A DNA stretch of 64,000 nucleotides from Roseiarcus sp963829505 (GCA_963829505.1 CAWHIL010000001.1:496001-560000); one strand, 5' to 3'; positions 1 to 9,601 are shown, counted from the first letter of the stretch. Notes: a model not told the origin generated them from the sequence alone. Program-made: numbers and translations.

Positions 1-894
1 GAACTCATGGCCGCGCTGGCCGATCAGCCGGCCGATGTCGTTGTCCTGCTCGGTCGGGAACGGCCCCGCGCCGACCCTCGTCACATAGGCCTTGGCGATG
101 CCGAGCACGTAGCCGATCGCGCCGGGGCCGACGCCCGAGCCGGTCGCGGCGTTGGCGGCGACGGTGTTCGACGACGTGACGAACGGATAGGTGCCGTGAT
201 CGACGTCGAGAAGCGCGCCCTGCGCGCCCTCGAAGAGAATGCGCTTGCCGGCGCGGCGGGCTCGGTCGAGGAGATCGAAAGTCGGCGCCATGAACGGCAG
301 GACTTTCGGCGCGACGGCGAGACATTCCTCGCGGATCGCCGCCGCCTTCGGAGGCGGCAGGCCGAGCCCCCGGCAAAGCGGATCATGGTGGGCGAGGAGC
401 CGCTCGATCTTGTCGTCGAGGGCGTCGGGCTCGGCGAGATCCATGAGGCGGATCGCCCGCCTTGCGACCTTGTCCTCATAGGCTGGGCCGATGCCGCGCT
501 TGGTCGTGCCGATCTTGACCCCGCGCGACGACGCCTCTTCGCGGTGGGCGTCGAGTTCGCGATGCAGCGACAGGATCAGCGGCACGTTCTCCGCGATCTT
601 CAGATTGTCGGGCGTCACCGCGACGCCCTGGGCGCGGATGTTCTCGATCTCGCCGATGAGGTGATAGGGGTCGAGGACGACGCCGTTGCCGATGATCGAG
701 AGCTTGCCGGGGCGCACGATGCCGGATGGCAGCAGGGCGAGCTTGAACACCTTGCCGTCGATGACCAGCGTGTGGCCGGCGTTGTGGCCGCCCTGGAAGC
801 GCACGACGACGTCGGCCGCAAGCGACAGCCAATCGACGATCTTGCCCTTGCCTTCGTCGCCCCACTGGGCGCCGACCACGACGACGTTGGCCAT
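1..894 (-). CDS. purA: Adenylosuccinate synthetase (C-terminal part missing)
   Basis: It catalyses GTP-dependent joining of IMP and aspartate to adenylosuccinate, the first committed step of AMP synthesis in the cytoplasm. The N-terminus reads MANVVVVGAQWGDEGKGK, with the family's GTP-binding signature QWGDEGKGK at residues 10-18, followed by GGHNAGHT, the conserved IMP-binding stretch. The frame stays open through KIGTTKRGIGPAYEDK and VDHGTYPFVTSSN, both PurA hallmarks, until the window edge. About 298 of the usual ~430 residues are present, and the remainder lies beyond base 1. The start is the ATG at 894, since the conserved sequence begins there directly. The next gene is divergent. Confidence 0.96.
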   Translation of the reverse strand, partial: MANVVVVGAQWGDEGKGKIVDWLSLAADVVVRFQGGHNAGHTLVIDGKVFKLALLPSGIVRPGKLSIIGNGVVLDPYHLIGEIENIRAQGVAVTPDNLKIAENVPLILSLHRELDAHREEASSRGVKIGTTKRGIGPAYEDKVARRAIRLMDLAEPDALDDKIERLLAHHDPLCRGLGLPPPKAAAIREECLAVAPKVLPFMAPTFDLLDRARRAGKRILFEGAQGALLDVDHGTYPFVTSSNTVAANAATGSGVGPGAIGYVLGIAKAYVTRVGAGPFPTEQDNDIGRLIGQRGHEF

Positions 895-1166
895 GAGCCG
901 CTTCGCCCTCCACGCGTCCCCGAAAAGATCGTCACCCGGCGCAAACTTATGTGCGGGACCGGGGGCTTGCCCGGGGGTGGCGTAGACGATCGTCATGGGA
1001 GAGTAAAGGCGCGCCGTCGCCGCAGGGGAATTCGCGCGCGCAGGCGGACGGGAAGGGCGCATTCGAAAATCGCCGCGTCCGCGTCTTGATTGCGCAGGGG
1101 GGATGTCCATATGCGGCGCGCGGGCGGCTTCGAGGCCCGCTTCGCAAGGCCGCTTGGGAGACGTCC

Positions 1167-1928
1167 ATGACCCCCGAAGAACGCCAGATGCTCGCAGGTC
1201 TTTTCGACCGCGTGAACGCCGCCGGCGCGCAGCCGCGCGACGCACAGGCCGAGGCCCTCATCAACGACGCGGTGAAGTCGGCGCCGTTCGCCCCTTACGT
1301 GCTCGCCCAGACCGTGCTCGTCCAGCAGCACGCCCTCGAGGCGGCCGCGCGCCACATCCAGGATCTCGAGGCCGCCGCGCAGCAGGCGCCGCAGGATCAG
1401 GGCGGCGGCTTCCTCGGCAACCTCGGCCGGTCGATCTTCGGCGGCGGCCCGTCCGCGCCTCCGCCGCAACCCGGCTATCCGCCACAAGCGCAGCCGGGCC
1501 CGGGCTACGCGCCCCCGCCGCCCTCCGGCTATGCGCCCCAGCGGCCCGGCCCGTGGGGCGGCGGCGCGCCGCAGGCGCAGGCGCCCTATCCCCAGCAGGG
1601 CGGCTATCCGCCTCCGCCGCAGGGCGGCGGATTCCTGCAGAACGCCGCTTCGACCGCGACCGGGGTCGCGGGCGGGGTCGTGCTCGGCAACCTGCTCGGC
1701 GGCCTGTTCGGCGGCCATGGCGGGGGCGGCGGCCTGTTCGGCGGCGGCTCCAACGCCGGCTTCCTCGGCGGCGGCCAAGGCGGCGGAAACGAGACCGTCA
1801 ACATCTTCGAGGACGGCCCGGACCGCGGCGACCAGCAGTTCGATCCGAGCATGCCCGACGACGCCGGCTACCTCGACGATTCGTCGTTCGACGATTCTTC
1901 GGGCGGCGGCGGCTCCGACGACGCCTGA
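1167..1928 (+). CDS. DUF2076 family protein
   Basis: The 253-residue protein begins MTPEERQMLAGLFDRV, the typical opening of DUF2076 proteins. Residues 1-75 are a helical region rich in Ala and Gln. The middle is a low-complexity Pro/Gly/Gln/Tyr linker. A Gly-rich hydrophobic stretch with LGNLLGGLFGG follows, and the tail is acidic and rich in Asp and Ser. I chose the ATG at 1167 because the family consensus begins there, although the frame is open further upstream. The family is usually described as periplasmic or membrane-associated and of unknown function, and I see no classical signal peptide. No operon partner is evident: purA upstream is divergent and moeB downstream is convergent. Confidence 0.8.
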   Translation: MTPEERQMLAGLFDRVNAAGAQPRDAQAEALINDAVKSAPFAPYVLAQTVLVQQHALEAAARHIQDLEAAAQQAPQDQGGGFLGNLGRSIFGGGPSAPPPQPGYPPQAQPGPGYAPPPPSGYAPQRPGPWGGGAPQAQAPYPQQGGYPPPPQGGGFLQNAASTATGVAGGVVLGNLLGGLFGGHGGGGGLFGGGSNAGFLGGGQGGGNETVNIFEDGPDRGDQQFDPSMPDDAGYLDDSSFDDSSGGGGSDDA

Positions 1929-1967
1929 GCGAGCGTCAAAGGGCGGCGTGACGCGTCAGTGAGCGCG

Positions 1968-2152
1968 CCCCTTCTCCGCGCCAGCGGGGAAGGTGTCGGC
2001 CGAAGGCCGACGGATGGGGTGTGGAAAGCAGCCCGCCTACGGCGCCGAGGCTGGCGCGACCGTCGGTGCAACCCTTCTTACCGTAAGCCCTGCGGCCCAC
2101 ACCCCATCCGGCGGCTTCGCCGCCACCTTCCCCAGCAAAGCTGGAGAAGGGG
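1968..2152. repeat. Palindromic dispersed repeat, family A, copy 1
   Basis: The ~185-base element fills the gap between two convergent genes. It opens with CCCCTTCTCCGCGCCAG and closes with AGCAAAGCTGGAGAAGGGG. Inside are the matched pair GGATGGGGTGTGG and CCCACACCCCATCC and the small hairpins GGCCGAAGGCC and GGCGGCTTCGCCGCC. A second copy in opposite orientation lies at 53555-53728. The outer arms are well conserved between copies and the central ~70 bases are more divergent. It resembles a REP/BIME-like or MITE-like element. Confidence 0.8.
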
Positions 2153-2160
2153 TGGCGCAG

Positions 2161-2952
2161 CTATCTCACGCTCGTTCCGCTCAGCGGGTTTCGCTCGTCC
2201 CAGGCGTAGCGCAGCGTCTCGAAACGCATCGCCTTGAGGTCGATCATCAGGAGCCTGCCGACGAGGCCTTCGTCGCCGTCGCCGAAGCCGCCGACGATCA
2301 GGCGGATCGCCTCGAGCGCCATCATCGCGCCCAAGGTCCCGGCAAGCGCGCCGAGAACGCCCGCTTCCGCGCAGGTCGGGATGGTCCCGGGCTCGGGCGG
2401 GTCGGGGAAGAGGCAGCGGTACGTCGGGTTCGGGCGGCCGTCGGACCCAATCTCATAAGGTTTCAGGACCGTCAGCGTGCCGTCGAACTCGCCGATCGCC
2501 GCCGTGACCAGCGGCCGGCGCTCGAAGAAACAGGCGTCGGAGAGAGCGTAGCGGGTGGCGAAATTGTCGGAGCCGTCGAGTACGACGTCGAAGGGGCGGA
2601 CAAGCGCGCGGGCGTTCGCGGCGTCGAGGCGCACAGGCTTCGCCTCGACCTCGACGTGCGGGTTGAGGCGGCGGATCGCATCGGCGGCGCTCAAGGTCTT
2701 CGCCCGCCCGACGTCGTCCGTGCCGTGCAGGATCTGGCGGTGCAGGTTCGACAGCGCCACGACGTCGTCGTCGACGATTCCGAGCACGCCGACGCCGGCG
2801 CCGGCGAGATATTGCAGCGCCGGCGAGCCGAGGCCGCCCGCGCCGACGACGAGCGCGCGCGCGGCCTTGAGTTTATTTTGGCCAGGCCCGCCGACGCCCC
2901 GCAGCACGATCTGCCGCGCGTAGCGCTCGACCTCTTCGCTGGTGAGGGTCAT
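2161..2952 (-). CDS. moeB: MoeB/ThiF family adenylyltransferase
   Basis: It is an E1-like enzyme that adenylates the C-terminal Gly-Gly of a ubiquitin-fold sulfur carrier, most likely MoaD in molybdopterin synthesis. The 263-residue protein has the nucleotide-binding loop VVGAGGLGSPALQYLAGAG near residue 35, LSNLHRQILH, and DVVLDGSDNFATRY around residue 125. The tail motif PTCAEAGVLGALAGTLGAM supplies the conserved cysteine region. The length is normal for MoeB. ThiF or HesA roles for thiamine cannot be excluded because no sulfur-carrier gene lies alongside. The gene stands alone, convergent with the DUF2076 gene. Confidence 0.88.
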   Translation of the reverse strand: MTLTSEEVERYARQIVLRGVGGPGQNKLKAARALVVGAGGLGSPALQYLAGAGVGVLGIVDDDVVALSNLHRQILHGTDDVGRAKTLSAADAIRRLNPHVEVEAKPVRLDAANARALVRPFDVVLDGSDNFATRYALSDACFFERRPLVTAAIGEFDGTLTVLKPYEIGSDGRPNPTYRCLFPDPPEPGTIPTCAEAGVLGALAGTLGAMMALEAIRLIVGGFGDGDEGLVGRLLMIDLKAMRFETLRYAWDERNPLSGTSVR

Positions 2953-2981
2953 GCGCGAAGGCTACACGAAGGCGCGGCTCA

Positions 2982-3034
2982 CTTGTAGGGCGGGGTCGGC
3001 GATCCGCCGGCGCGCTCAGCGAGCGCGCCTACAG
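2982..3034. repeat. Direct repeat flanking higBA, left copy (family E)
   Basis: The element begins CTTGTAGGGCGGGGTCGGCG and ends GCGAGCGCGCCTACAGG. Its ends are inverted (TGTAGG against CCTACA). A longer copy in the same orientation lies at 3873-3941, so the pair brackets the toxin-antitoxin genes. Confidence 0.75.
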
Positions 3035-3114
3035 GCGCGCCGAGCGTGAACAGCACGACGCGCGCCCGGCGCACACGGGAAGGGCAGGCCGCACCCCGCG
3101 GAACATCGACGCGC

Positions 3115-3129
3115 TTCCAATTTTTGGAA
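3115..3129. promoter_or_regulatory. Inverted repeat, candidate HigA operator
   Basis: TTCCAA-TTT-TTGGAA is a perfect 6-base inverted repeat that ends 21 bases before the higB start codon. Antitoxins of this type commonly autorepress by binding such a palindrome over the promoter. The assignment to HigA is inferred from position. Confidence 0.55.
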
Positions 3130-3150
3130 AACCGTGCCACATGGAGGGAA

Positions 3151-3462
3151 ATGATCGTCATTGGCACGGACGTGGTCGAGAACTATCTGGCCGGCCACGC
3201 CGGCCACAAGGGCGTCAAGGTCGCACGGTCGCAATATCAGGCGTGGCTGGACATCGTGACCCGTGGCGACTGGCGCAGTCCTGAGGATGTCAAGGCGTCG
3301 TACCCCAAGGCGAGCATCCTGAAGGCGGGCCGGGTCGTCTTCAACATCAAGGGAAACGATTACCGGCTGATCGCAGCTGTCCAGTTTCAGGCCGGGGTCC
3401 TTGCGATCCGATTCTTCGGCAGCCACGCCGAGTATGACAAGGTTGATGCGGAGACTGTGTGA
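3151..3462 (+). CDS. higB: HigB-type mRNA interferase toxin
   Basis: This 103-residue protein resembles the HigB toxin family (PF09907) of ribosome-dependent mRNA interferases. Diagnostic stretches are ARSQYQAWLDIV, VFNIKGNDYRLIAAV near residue 65 and VLAIRFFGSHAEYDKVDAETV at the C-terminus. I chose the ATG at 3151 because it follows GGAGGGAA closely and gives the family-normal length. An upstream in-frame extension would encode an unrelated basic leader. The toxin lies first, with the antitoxin three bases downstream, which is the order usual for HigBA. A palindrome precedes it. Confidence 0.88.
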   Translation: MIVIGTDVVENYLAGHAGHKGVKVARSQYQAWLDIVTRGDWRSPEDVKASYPKASILKAGRVVFNIKGNDYRLIAAVQFQAGVLAIRFFGSHAEYDKVDAETV

Positions 3463-3465
3463 TGG

Positions 3466-3861
3466 ATGCGACTTCTGGTTCTGATCGACAGCGATGCGGA
3501 ACTCGCGCGAGCGCGCGACCTCGTCGATCGGCTGTGGCGTTCGGAAAGCCCGGCCGAGGTCGCCCGGCTGCAGGCGCAGGCGCGCCTGATCGCCGCCTAT
3601 GAGGAAAGCAAGTGGCCTCGCCGACCGCCGAGCACGGCCGAACTGATCCGGCATCTCATGGATCAACACGGACTCACGCGAGCGGATATGGTTCCGATTT
3701 TGGGAACTCCGAGTCGCGTGAGCGAGGTTCTGGCAGGAAAGAAGGAGCTCAGCATGGCGATGGTGCAGAGGCTTCGCGCCCGCTTTCGCGTATCCGCTGA
3801 CCTTCTCATTCCACCGCCTGCCAGGCGGCCGCGACGCCCGACCAGGCCGGCCGCGGCCTGA
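3466..3861 (+). CDS. higA: HigA-type antitoxin with XRE-like helix-turn-helix
   Basis: The 131-residue protein is the partner of the preceding toxin and is expected to neutralise it and repress the operon. Residues ~55-110 carry the helix-turn-helix, with STAELIRHLMDQHGLTRADM and GTPSRVSEVLAGKKELS, followed by MVQRLRARFRVSADLLI. The N-terminal half (LIDSDAELARARDLVDRLW) matches the helical leader of this antitoxin subgroup. The C-terminus is a basic Arg/Pro tail. The ATG at 3466 gives this sequence. Another ATG at 3462 lies in a different frame that soon stops. Confidence 0.88.
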   Translation: MRLLVLIDSDAELARARDLVDRLWRSESPAEVARLQAQARLIAAYEESKWPRRPPSTAELIRHLMDQHGLTRADMVPILGTPSRVSEVLAGKKELSMAMVQRLRARFRVSADLLIPPPARRPRRPTRPAAA

Positions 3862-3872
3862 GCTGGGGTGCG

Positions 3873-3941
3873 CTTGTAGGGCGGGGTCGGCGACCTGGTC
3901 GGCGCGACCCCGCCGGCGCGCTCGGCGAGCGCGCCTACAAG
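3873..3941. repeat. Direct repeat flanking higBA, right copy (family E)
   Basis: It begins CTTGTAGGGCGGGGTCGGCG, identical to the left copy at 2982, and ends GCGAGCGCGCCTACAAG. A ~16-base internal segment (CCTGGTCGGCGCGACC, itself palindromic) is present here and absent from the left copy. Confidence 0.75.
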
Positions 3942-3945
3942 CTCC

Positions 3946-4827
<882 letters not shown>

Positions 4828-4913
4828 GGTCTCAAACCCAATGCAACCGCATCCCGAAGCGGGATCATAGACGAGCGGCCTTTGGCATGCACGGCCGCTC
4901 TCGCCCCATCGAA

Positions 4914-5859
4914 TCAGCGCCCGAGCTTGGCGAGCTCGTCGTTCAGTTCCGGCAGGGCCTGGTAGAGATCGGCGACGAGGCCGTAGTCGGCCACCTGGAA
5001 AATCGGCGCCTCCTCGTCCTTGTTGATGGCGACGATGACCTTCGAATCCTTCATCCCCGCGAGATGCTGGATCGCGCCGGAGATGCCGACCGCAATATAG
5101 AGTTCGGGCGCGACGACCTTGCCGGTCTGCCCGACCTGCCAGTCGTTCGGCGCGTAGCCGGCGTCGACGGCGGCGCGCGAGGCGCCCATGGCGGCGCCGA
5201 GCTTGTCGGCCACCGGCTCGATGTAGGTCTTGAAGTTCTCGGCCTTCTGCATCGCCCGGCCGCCCGAGATGATGATCTTGGCGGAGGTGAGTTCCGGCCG
5301 GTCGGACTTGGCGAGCGCCTCGCCGACGAAGGACGACACGCCCGGATCGGCGGCCGCGGCCGCCTCCTCGATCGGCGCAGGGCCGCCCGGTCCGGTGGCG
5401 GCGAACGAGGCGGTGCGCACGGTCACGACCACCTTCGGGTCGGTCGAACTCGACGGTCTGGATCGCGTTGCCGGCGTAGATCGGGCGCTCGAAGGTCTTG
5501 GCGCCGACGACCTTCACGATGTCGGACACCTGCATCACGTCGAGAAGCGCCGCGGCGCGCGGCAGGACGTTCTTGGCGCTCGCCGTCGAGGGCGCGACGA
5601 TCGCGTCATAGGCCGGAGCGAGCGCGACGATCAGCGCCGCCAGCGGCTCGGCGAGCCCATGCGCGTAAGCGGGCGCCTCGGCGACGAGGACCTTGCCGAC
5701 GCCGGAAAGCTTGCTCGCGGCTTCGGCCGCGCCGCGGACGCCCTCGCCGGCGACGAGCACATGCACCGGTTCGCCGATCTGAACCGCGGCGGTGAGCGCC
5801 CGCGCGGTCATGTCGCTCAAATTCCCGTTTGCGACTTCGGCCAGAAGAAGCGTCGCCAT
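4914..5859 (-). CDS. etfA: Electron transfer flavoprotein alpha subunit (frameshifted)
   Basis: EtfA binds FAD and, with EtfB, passes electrons from acyl-CoA dehydrogenases to ETF-quinone oxidoreductase. The N-terminal part reads MATLLLAEVANGNLSDMTA through YAGNAIQTVE. A second frame resumes at VVTVRTASF and carries the FAD-binding motifs SGGRAMQKAENF, VGQTGKVVAPELYIAVGISG and INKDEEAPIF. The switch lies at 5446-5451, where one extra A in GAACTC (plus strand) breaks the frame. Removing it gives 314 residues, the normal length. It starts one base after the etfB stop. The break is more likely a sequence error than a true pseudogene. Confidence 0.9.
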
Positions 5860-5860
5860 G

Positions 5861-6610
5861 TCAGATCACTCCCGCTTCTTCGCGCAGCTTCGAGACGAGT
5901 TCGGCGACCGTCTTGACCTTGACGCCCGCCTTGCGGCCGCCGGGCTCCGAGGTCTTGAGAACCTTGAGACGCGGCGCGACGTCGACGCCGTAATCGGCCG
6001 GCGCGGCCTCGGCGATCGGCTTCTTCTTCGCCTTCATGATGTTCGGCAGCGAGGCGTAGCGCGGCTCGTTGAGCCGAAGGTCGGCGGTCACGATCGCCGG
6101 CAATTTCAGCGACACGGTCTGCAAGCCCCCGTCGACCTCCCGCGTCACTTCGACCGCGCCGTCGCCGACGACGACCTTCGAGGCGAAGGTCCCCTGGCCG
6201 TAGCCGGTCAGCGCCGCCAGCATCTGCCCGGTCTGGTTGCAGTCGTCGTCGATCGCCTGCTTGCCCATGATGACGAGGCCGGGCGCTTCGGCGGCGATGA
6301 TCCCTTTGAGGATCTTGGCGACCGCCAGCGGCTCGGTGAGCGCGTCGGTCTTGACCAGGATGCCGCGGTCCGCGCCCATGGCGAGGGCGGTGCGGATGGT
6401 TTCGCTCGCCTGCGCGGGGCCGATCGACACGACGACGACCTCGGTCGCCTTGCCGGCCTCCTTCTGCCGGAGCGCCTCTTCGACGGCGATCTCGTCGAAG
6501 GGATTCATCGACATCTTCACATTGGCGAGTTCGACACCCGACCCGTCCGACTTGATCCGGATCTTGATGTTGTAGTCGACCACCCGCTTGACGGGCACGA
6601 GGATTTTCAT
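5861..6610 (-). CDS. etfB: Electron transfer flavoprotein beta subunit
   Basis: EtfB is the AMP-binding, electron-accepting partner of EtfA in the matrix-type ETF heterodimer. The 249-residue protein starts MKILVPVKRVVDYNIKIR. It contains MNPFDEIAVEEALRQKE near residue 35, ALAMGADRGILV near 78, and the AMP-binding signature CNQTGQMLAALTGY near 125. The region VTADLRLNEPRYASLPNIMKAKKK near 175 matches the recognition-loop region. The length is family-normal. An AAGGA ribosome-binding site precedes the ATG. It is the first gene of etfB-etfA-hbd. Confidence 0.96.
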   Translation of the reverse strand: MKILVPVKRVVDYNIKIRIKSDGSGVELANVKMSMNPFDEIAVEEALRQKEAGKATEVVVVSIGPAQASETIRTALAMGADRGILVKTDALTEPLAVAKILKGIIAAEAPGLVIMGKQAIDDDCNQTGQMLAALTGYGQGTFASKVVVGDGAVEVTREVDGGLQTVSLKLPAIVTADLRLNEPRYASLPNIMKAKKKPIAEAAPADYGVDVAPRLKVLKTSEPGGRKAGVKVKTVAELVSKLREEAGVI

Positions 6611-6945
6611 GCGCGGCCGATCCTTGACGGTTTCGGGCCTTGCGCCCGAACGCTTTTTCGGCCGGAACCCTTAGGTCATGCCGGCCGGCCAAGTCAACGC
6701 GACGCGCGTGCACCTTTGGACGGGGCGCTTCGCGGACGAGCCGGCGCCCATTGCGCCGGAGGCCCCGGCGACGCGAGCGGGGCGCCGGGGCGCCGGGGCG
6801 CCGGGGTCCGGCGGGAGGCCCCGCCGCATCGAACGCGATTGACAGCGGGCGAGGGCGAATGAGAATGCGTTTCTGAAGGGGTATGACCCACCGGAGCCCG
6901 GTCGTCTGCACGACCGGCCCCGGGGCAAATATCGGGAGAAACGCA
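6611..6945. other. Divergent intergenic region with GC-rich tandem units
   Basis: This gap separates etfB from the transporter operon and should hold promoters for both. I see no convincing gene. At ~6755-6830 there is a very GC-rich run in which GGGGCGCC is repeated about three times in a row, flanked by GGCCCCGG and GGAGGCCCCG, which could form strong structure. The binding-protein ribosome-binding site GGGAGAAA is at the right end. Confidence 0.5.
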
Positions 6946-8535
6946 ATGAGCGAACTGGACTATTGGCAGTCCCGTCTGAAAAAGGGCGCGATTTCGCGCC
7001 GCGAGTTCATGGGCCGCGCCGCGGCGCTCGGCGCCTCGAGCCTCGCGATCTCGACCATGCTGGCCAGCGCCGCCAGCGCGGCCGCGGAGACCCCGAAGAA
7101 GGGGGGCGCGCTGCGCCTCGGCCTCGGCGGCGGCAGCACGACCGACAGCTGGGACATCGGCAGCTACAACGATTCCGTCATGATCTCCGCCGCGCACGGC
7201 GTGTTCAGCGGCCTTGTCGAATGGGCTCAGGACGGCAAGCCGAAGCCCGATCTCGCCGACCGCATCGAGCCCTCGAAGGACGCGAAGGAATGGGTGTTCA
7301 ATCTCCGCAAGGGGGTGAAGTTCTCCAACGGCAAGGAGGTCACCGCCGACGACGCGATCTATTCGCTGAACTTCCATCGCGGCGCCGACAGCAAGTCCGG
7401 CGGCAAGTCCTCGGTCTCGGCGATCGACGACATCAAGAAGCTGGACAACGGCCAGTTCAAGGTCATCCTCAAGTCGGGCGACGCCGACTTCCTCTACAGC
7501 CTGACCGATTATCACATGCTCGTCGTCCCCGACGGCTTCAAGGACTGGGCCAACCCGGTCGGCACGGGCGCGTTCCGGGTCGAGAAGTTCGATCCCGGCG
7601 TCCGCCTCGCGTTCAAGAAGAACCCCGACTACTACAAGGACGGGCGCGGCTGGGTGGACAGCGCCGAGATCATCGTCATCACTGACGGCGTGGCGCGGTT
7701 GAACGCCCTGAAATCGGGACAGGTGGATGCGATCAACCGCGTCGAGCCGAGGGCCGTCCCGCTGATCGAGAAGTCGGGGAACCTCAAGCTCGTCCGGGCG
7801 CCCGGCGGCTGGCACGTGGTCGCAGCCATGTCGATGAACCGGCCGCCGTTCGACAACCCCGATCTGCGCATGGCGATGAAATACGCGACCAACCGCCCGC
7901 AGATCCTGAGGGCCCTTTTCAACGGCGTCGGCTCGCTCGGCAACGATCATCCGATCCCGTCGACCGATCCGTACTTCAACACCGAATTGCCCCAGCGCGA
8001 GTACGACCTCGACAAGGCCGCCTCCTATTTCAAGAAGGCGGGCGTCGCCAACCCGGCGATCGTGCTGCAGGTGTCGGAGGCGACCTTCAACGGCGCCGTC
8101 GACATGGCCCAGCTCATGAAGGCCTCCGCCGACATGGCCAAGATTCCGTTCGACATCAAGAAGGAGCCGGCGGACGGTTTCTGGGACAACGTCTGGCTCA
8201 AGGGCGACTTCGTGGCGAGCTACTGGGGCGGACGCGCCGCCGCCACCCAGATGCTGTCGGTCGGCTACGCCGCCAGCGCGCCGTGGAACGAGACGCACAT
8301 GAACAACGAGCGGTTCGAGAAGCTGCTCTCGGAGGCCAAGGGCGAAATCGACGAGGCCAAGCGCAAGCCGATGATCTGGGAGATGCAGAAGATCCTGTAC
8401 GACGACGGCGGCGCGATCATCCCCGTCTTCCGCGACTGGCTCGACGCGCATCAGGACAAGGTCGGCGGCCACACCCCGCACGGCGGCTTCGACATGAACA
8501 ACGGCATGATTCTCGAACAGGCCTGGCTTTCCTGA
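6946..8535 (+). CDS. ABC transporter solute-binding protein, Tat-exported (SBP family 5)
   Basis: It is a periplasmic binding protein of the peptide/nickel (DppA/OppA, SBP_bac_5) family, 529 residues. Residues 18-50 form a twin-arginine signal, ISRREFMGRAAALGASS, ending near ASAASAAAE, so it is probably exported folded. Family stretches include KKGGALRLGLGG, VFNLRKGVKFSNGKEVTADD and NPVGTGAFRVEKFDPG. The ATG at 6946 follows GGGAGAAACGCA. It leads an operon with two permeases and a double ATPase. The substrate cannot be named: oligopeptides, opines or other small solutes are all possible. Confidence 0.9.
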   Translation: MSELDYWQSRLKKGAISRREFMGRAAALGASSLAISTMLASAASAAAETPKKGGALRLGLGGGSTTDSWDIGSYNDSVMISAAHGVFSGLVEWAQDGKPKPDLADRIEPSKDAKEWVFNLRKGVKFSNGKEVTADDAIYSLNFHRGADSKSGGKSSVSAIDDIKKLDNGQFKVILKSGDADFLYSLTDYHMLVVPDGFKDWANPVGTGAFRVEKFDPGVRLAFKKNPDYYKDGRGWVDSAEIIVITDGVARLNALKSGQVDAINRVEPRAVPLIEKSGNLKLVRAPGGWHVVAAMSMNRPPFDNPDLRMAMKYATNRPQILRALFNGVGSLGNDHPIPSTDPYFNTELPQREYDLDKAASYFKKAGVANPAIVLQVSEATFNGAVDMAQLMKASADMAKIPFDIKKEPADGFWDNVWLKGDFVASYWGGRAAATQMLSVGYAASAPWNETHMNNERFEKLLSEAKGEIDEAKRKPMIWEMQKILYDDGGAIIPVFRDWLDAHQDKVGGHTPHGGFDMNNGMILEQAWLS

Positions 8536-8547
8536 GCGAGAGGCCTA

Positions 8548-8572
8548 GGCGGCGCGAGACTTTCGCGCCGCC
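8548..8572 (+). terminator. Intra-operon hairpin after the binding-protein gene
   Basis: A perfect 10-base stem (GGCGGCGCGA paired with TCGCGCCGCC) with a 5-base loop lies 12 bases after the stop codon. Only two T residues follow, so it is more likely a processing or attenuation hairpin than a full terminator. Such hairpins often keep binding-protein mRNA in excess over permease mRNA. Confidence 0.6.
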
Positions 8573-8653
8573 TTCCGGCGCACACCGGGCTCGGCGTTCT
8601 TTCGGCGTGAATATTGCTTCCATCCGTCCGATCCGGGCGCAAGGGACCAGCGC

Positions 8654-9601
8654 GTGCTCAAACTCATCGGCCAGAGGGTGGGGCTTGGACTGCTGACGCT
8701 TCTGGCGGCGTCGGCGCTGATCTTTCTCGGAACCGAACTGCTGCCGGGCGATCTGGCGTCCGCCATCCTGCAGAACACCGCGACCCCGGAAAGCCTCGCC
8801 AAGCTGAGGCTCGATCTCGGCCTCGACCGTCCGGCGATCGTGCGCTACGCGGAATGGCTGTTTGCGGCGCTCCGGGGCGACTTCGGCCACTCGCTCGCCA
8901 ACGGCCGCGACGTGCTCGAGGAGATCGCCCCGCGCTTCGCCAACACGATGTTCCTCGCCGCCTACGCCGCGGTCGTCGCGACGCCGCTGGCGCTCGCGCT
9001 CGGACTGATCGCCGCGATCCGCCAGGGCGGCTGGCTCGACCGGCTGATCAACGTCCTGACGCTCATGACGATCTCGGTGCCGGACTATTTCGTCGCCTAT
9101 CTCCTCATCATCTTCGTCGCCGTCGACCTCGGCCTCTTTCCCTCGCTCGCCAGCGTGACGTCGGACACGCCGTTCCTGTCGCGTCTCTACATCGTCTTCC
9201 TGCCGATGGTGACGCTCGCCATGAGCGTGCTGGCGCACATGATGCGGATGACGCGCGCCTCCGTGCTCGCGGTCATGGCGAGCCCCTACATCGAGATGGC
9301 CATCCTCAAGGGCCTCAGCCAGACGCGCATCGTGCTCCGCCATGCGCTGCCGAACGCGCTCGCGCCGATCATCTCCGTCATCGCCCTCAACCTCGCCTAT
9401 CTCATCGTCGGCGTGGTCGTGGTCGAGACGGTGTTCGTCTATCCGGGCCTCGGCCAACTCATGGTCGACGAGGTCTCGAAGCACGACGTCCCCGTGGTGC
9501 AGGCATGCGGCCTCATCTTCGCCGCCACCTTCATCCTCCTCAACATGATCGCCGACATCCTGTCGATCCTCTCCAATCCTCGCCTGAGGCGGCCGCGATG
9601 A
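8654..9601 (+). CDS. ABC transporter permease, DppB-type
   Basis: This inner-membrane permease has 315 residues. It has an N-terminal anchor helix (LGLLTLLAASALIFLGTELL), a periplasmic loop with LRLDLGLDRPAIVRYAEWL, then about five further membrane segments. The coupling motif region EMAILKGLSQTRIVLRHALPN around residue 215 contacts the ATPase. The start is GTG at 8654, which gives the normal MLKLIGQRV opening. It overlaps the next gene by four bases (ATGA), which indicates translational coupling. It pairs with the DppC-type permease. Confidence 0.92.
   Translation: MLKLIGQRVGLGLLTLLAASALIFLGTELLPGDLASAILQNTATPESLAKLRLDLGLDRPAIVRYAEWLFAALRGDFGHSLANGRDVLEEIAPRFANTMFLAAYAAVVATPLALALGLIAAIRQGGWLDRLINVLTLMTISVPDYFVAYLLIIFVAVDLGLFPSLASVTSDTPFLSRLYIVFLPMVTLAMSVLAHMMRMTRASVLAVMASPYIEMAILKGLSQTRIVLRHALPNALAPIISVIALNLAYLIVGVVVVETVFVYPGLGQLMVDEVSKHDVPVVQACGLIFAATFILLNMIADILSILSNPRLRRPR

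Noticed and set aside
6694..8481. A long open frame opposite the solute-binding protein gene
   Set aside because: Rich in Arg, Val, Asp and His as expected for antisense of a GC-rich gene, with no family motifs. Many such shadows exist in this window.
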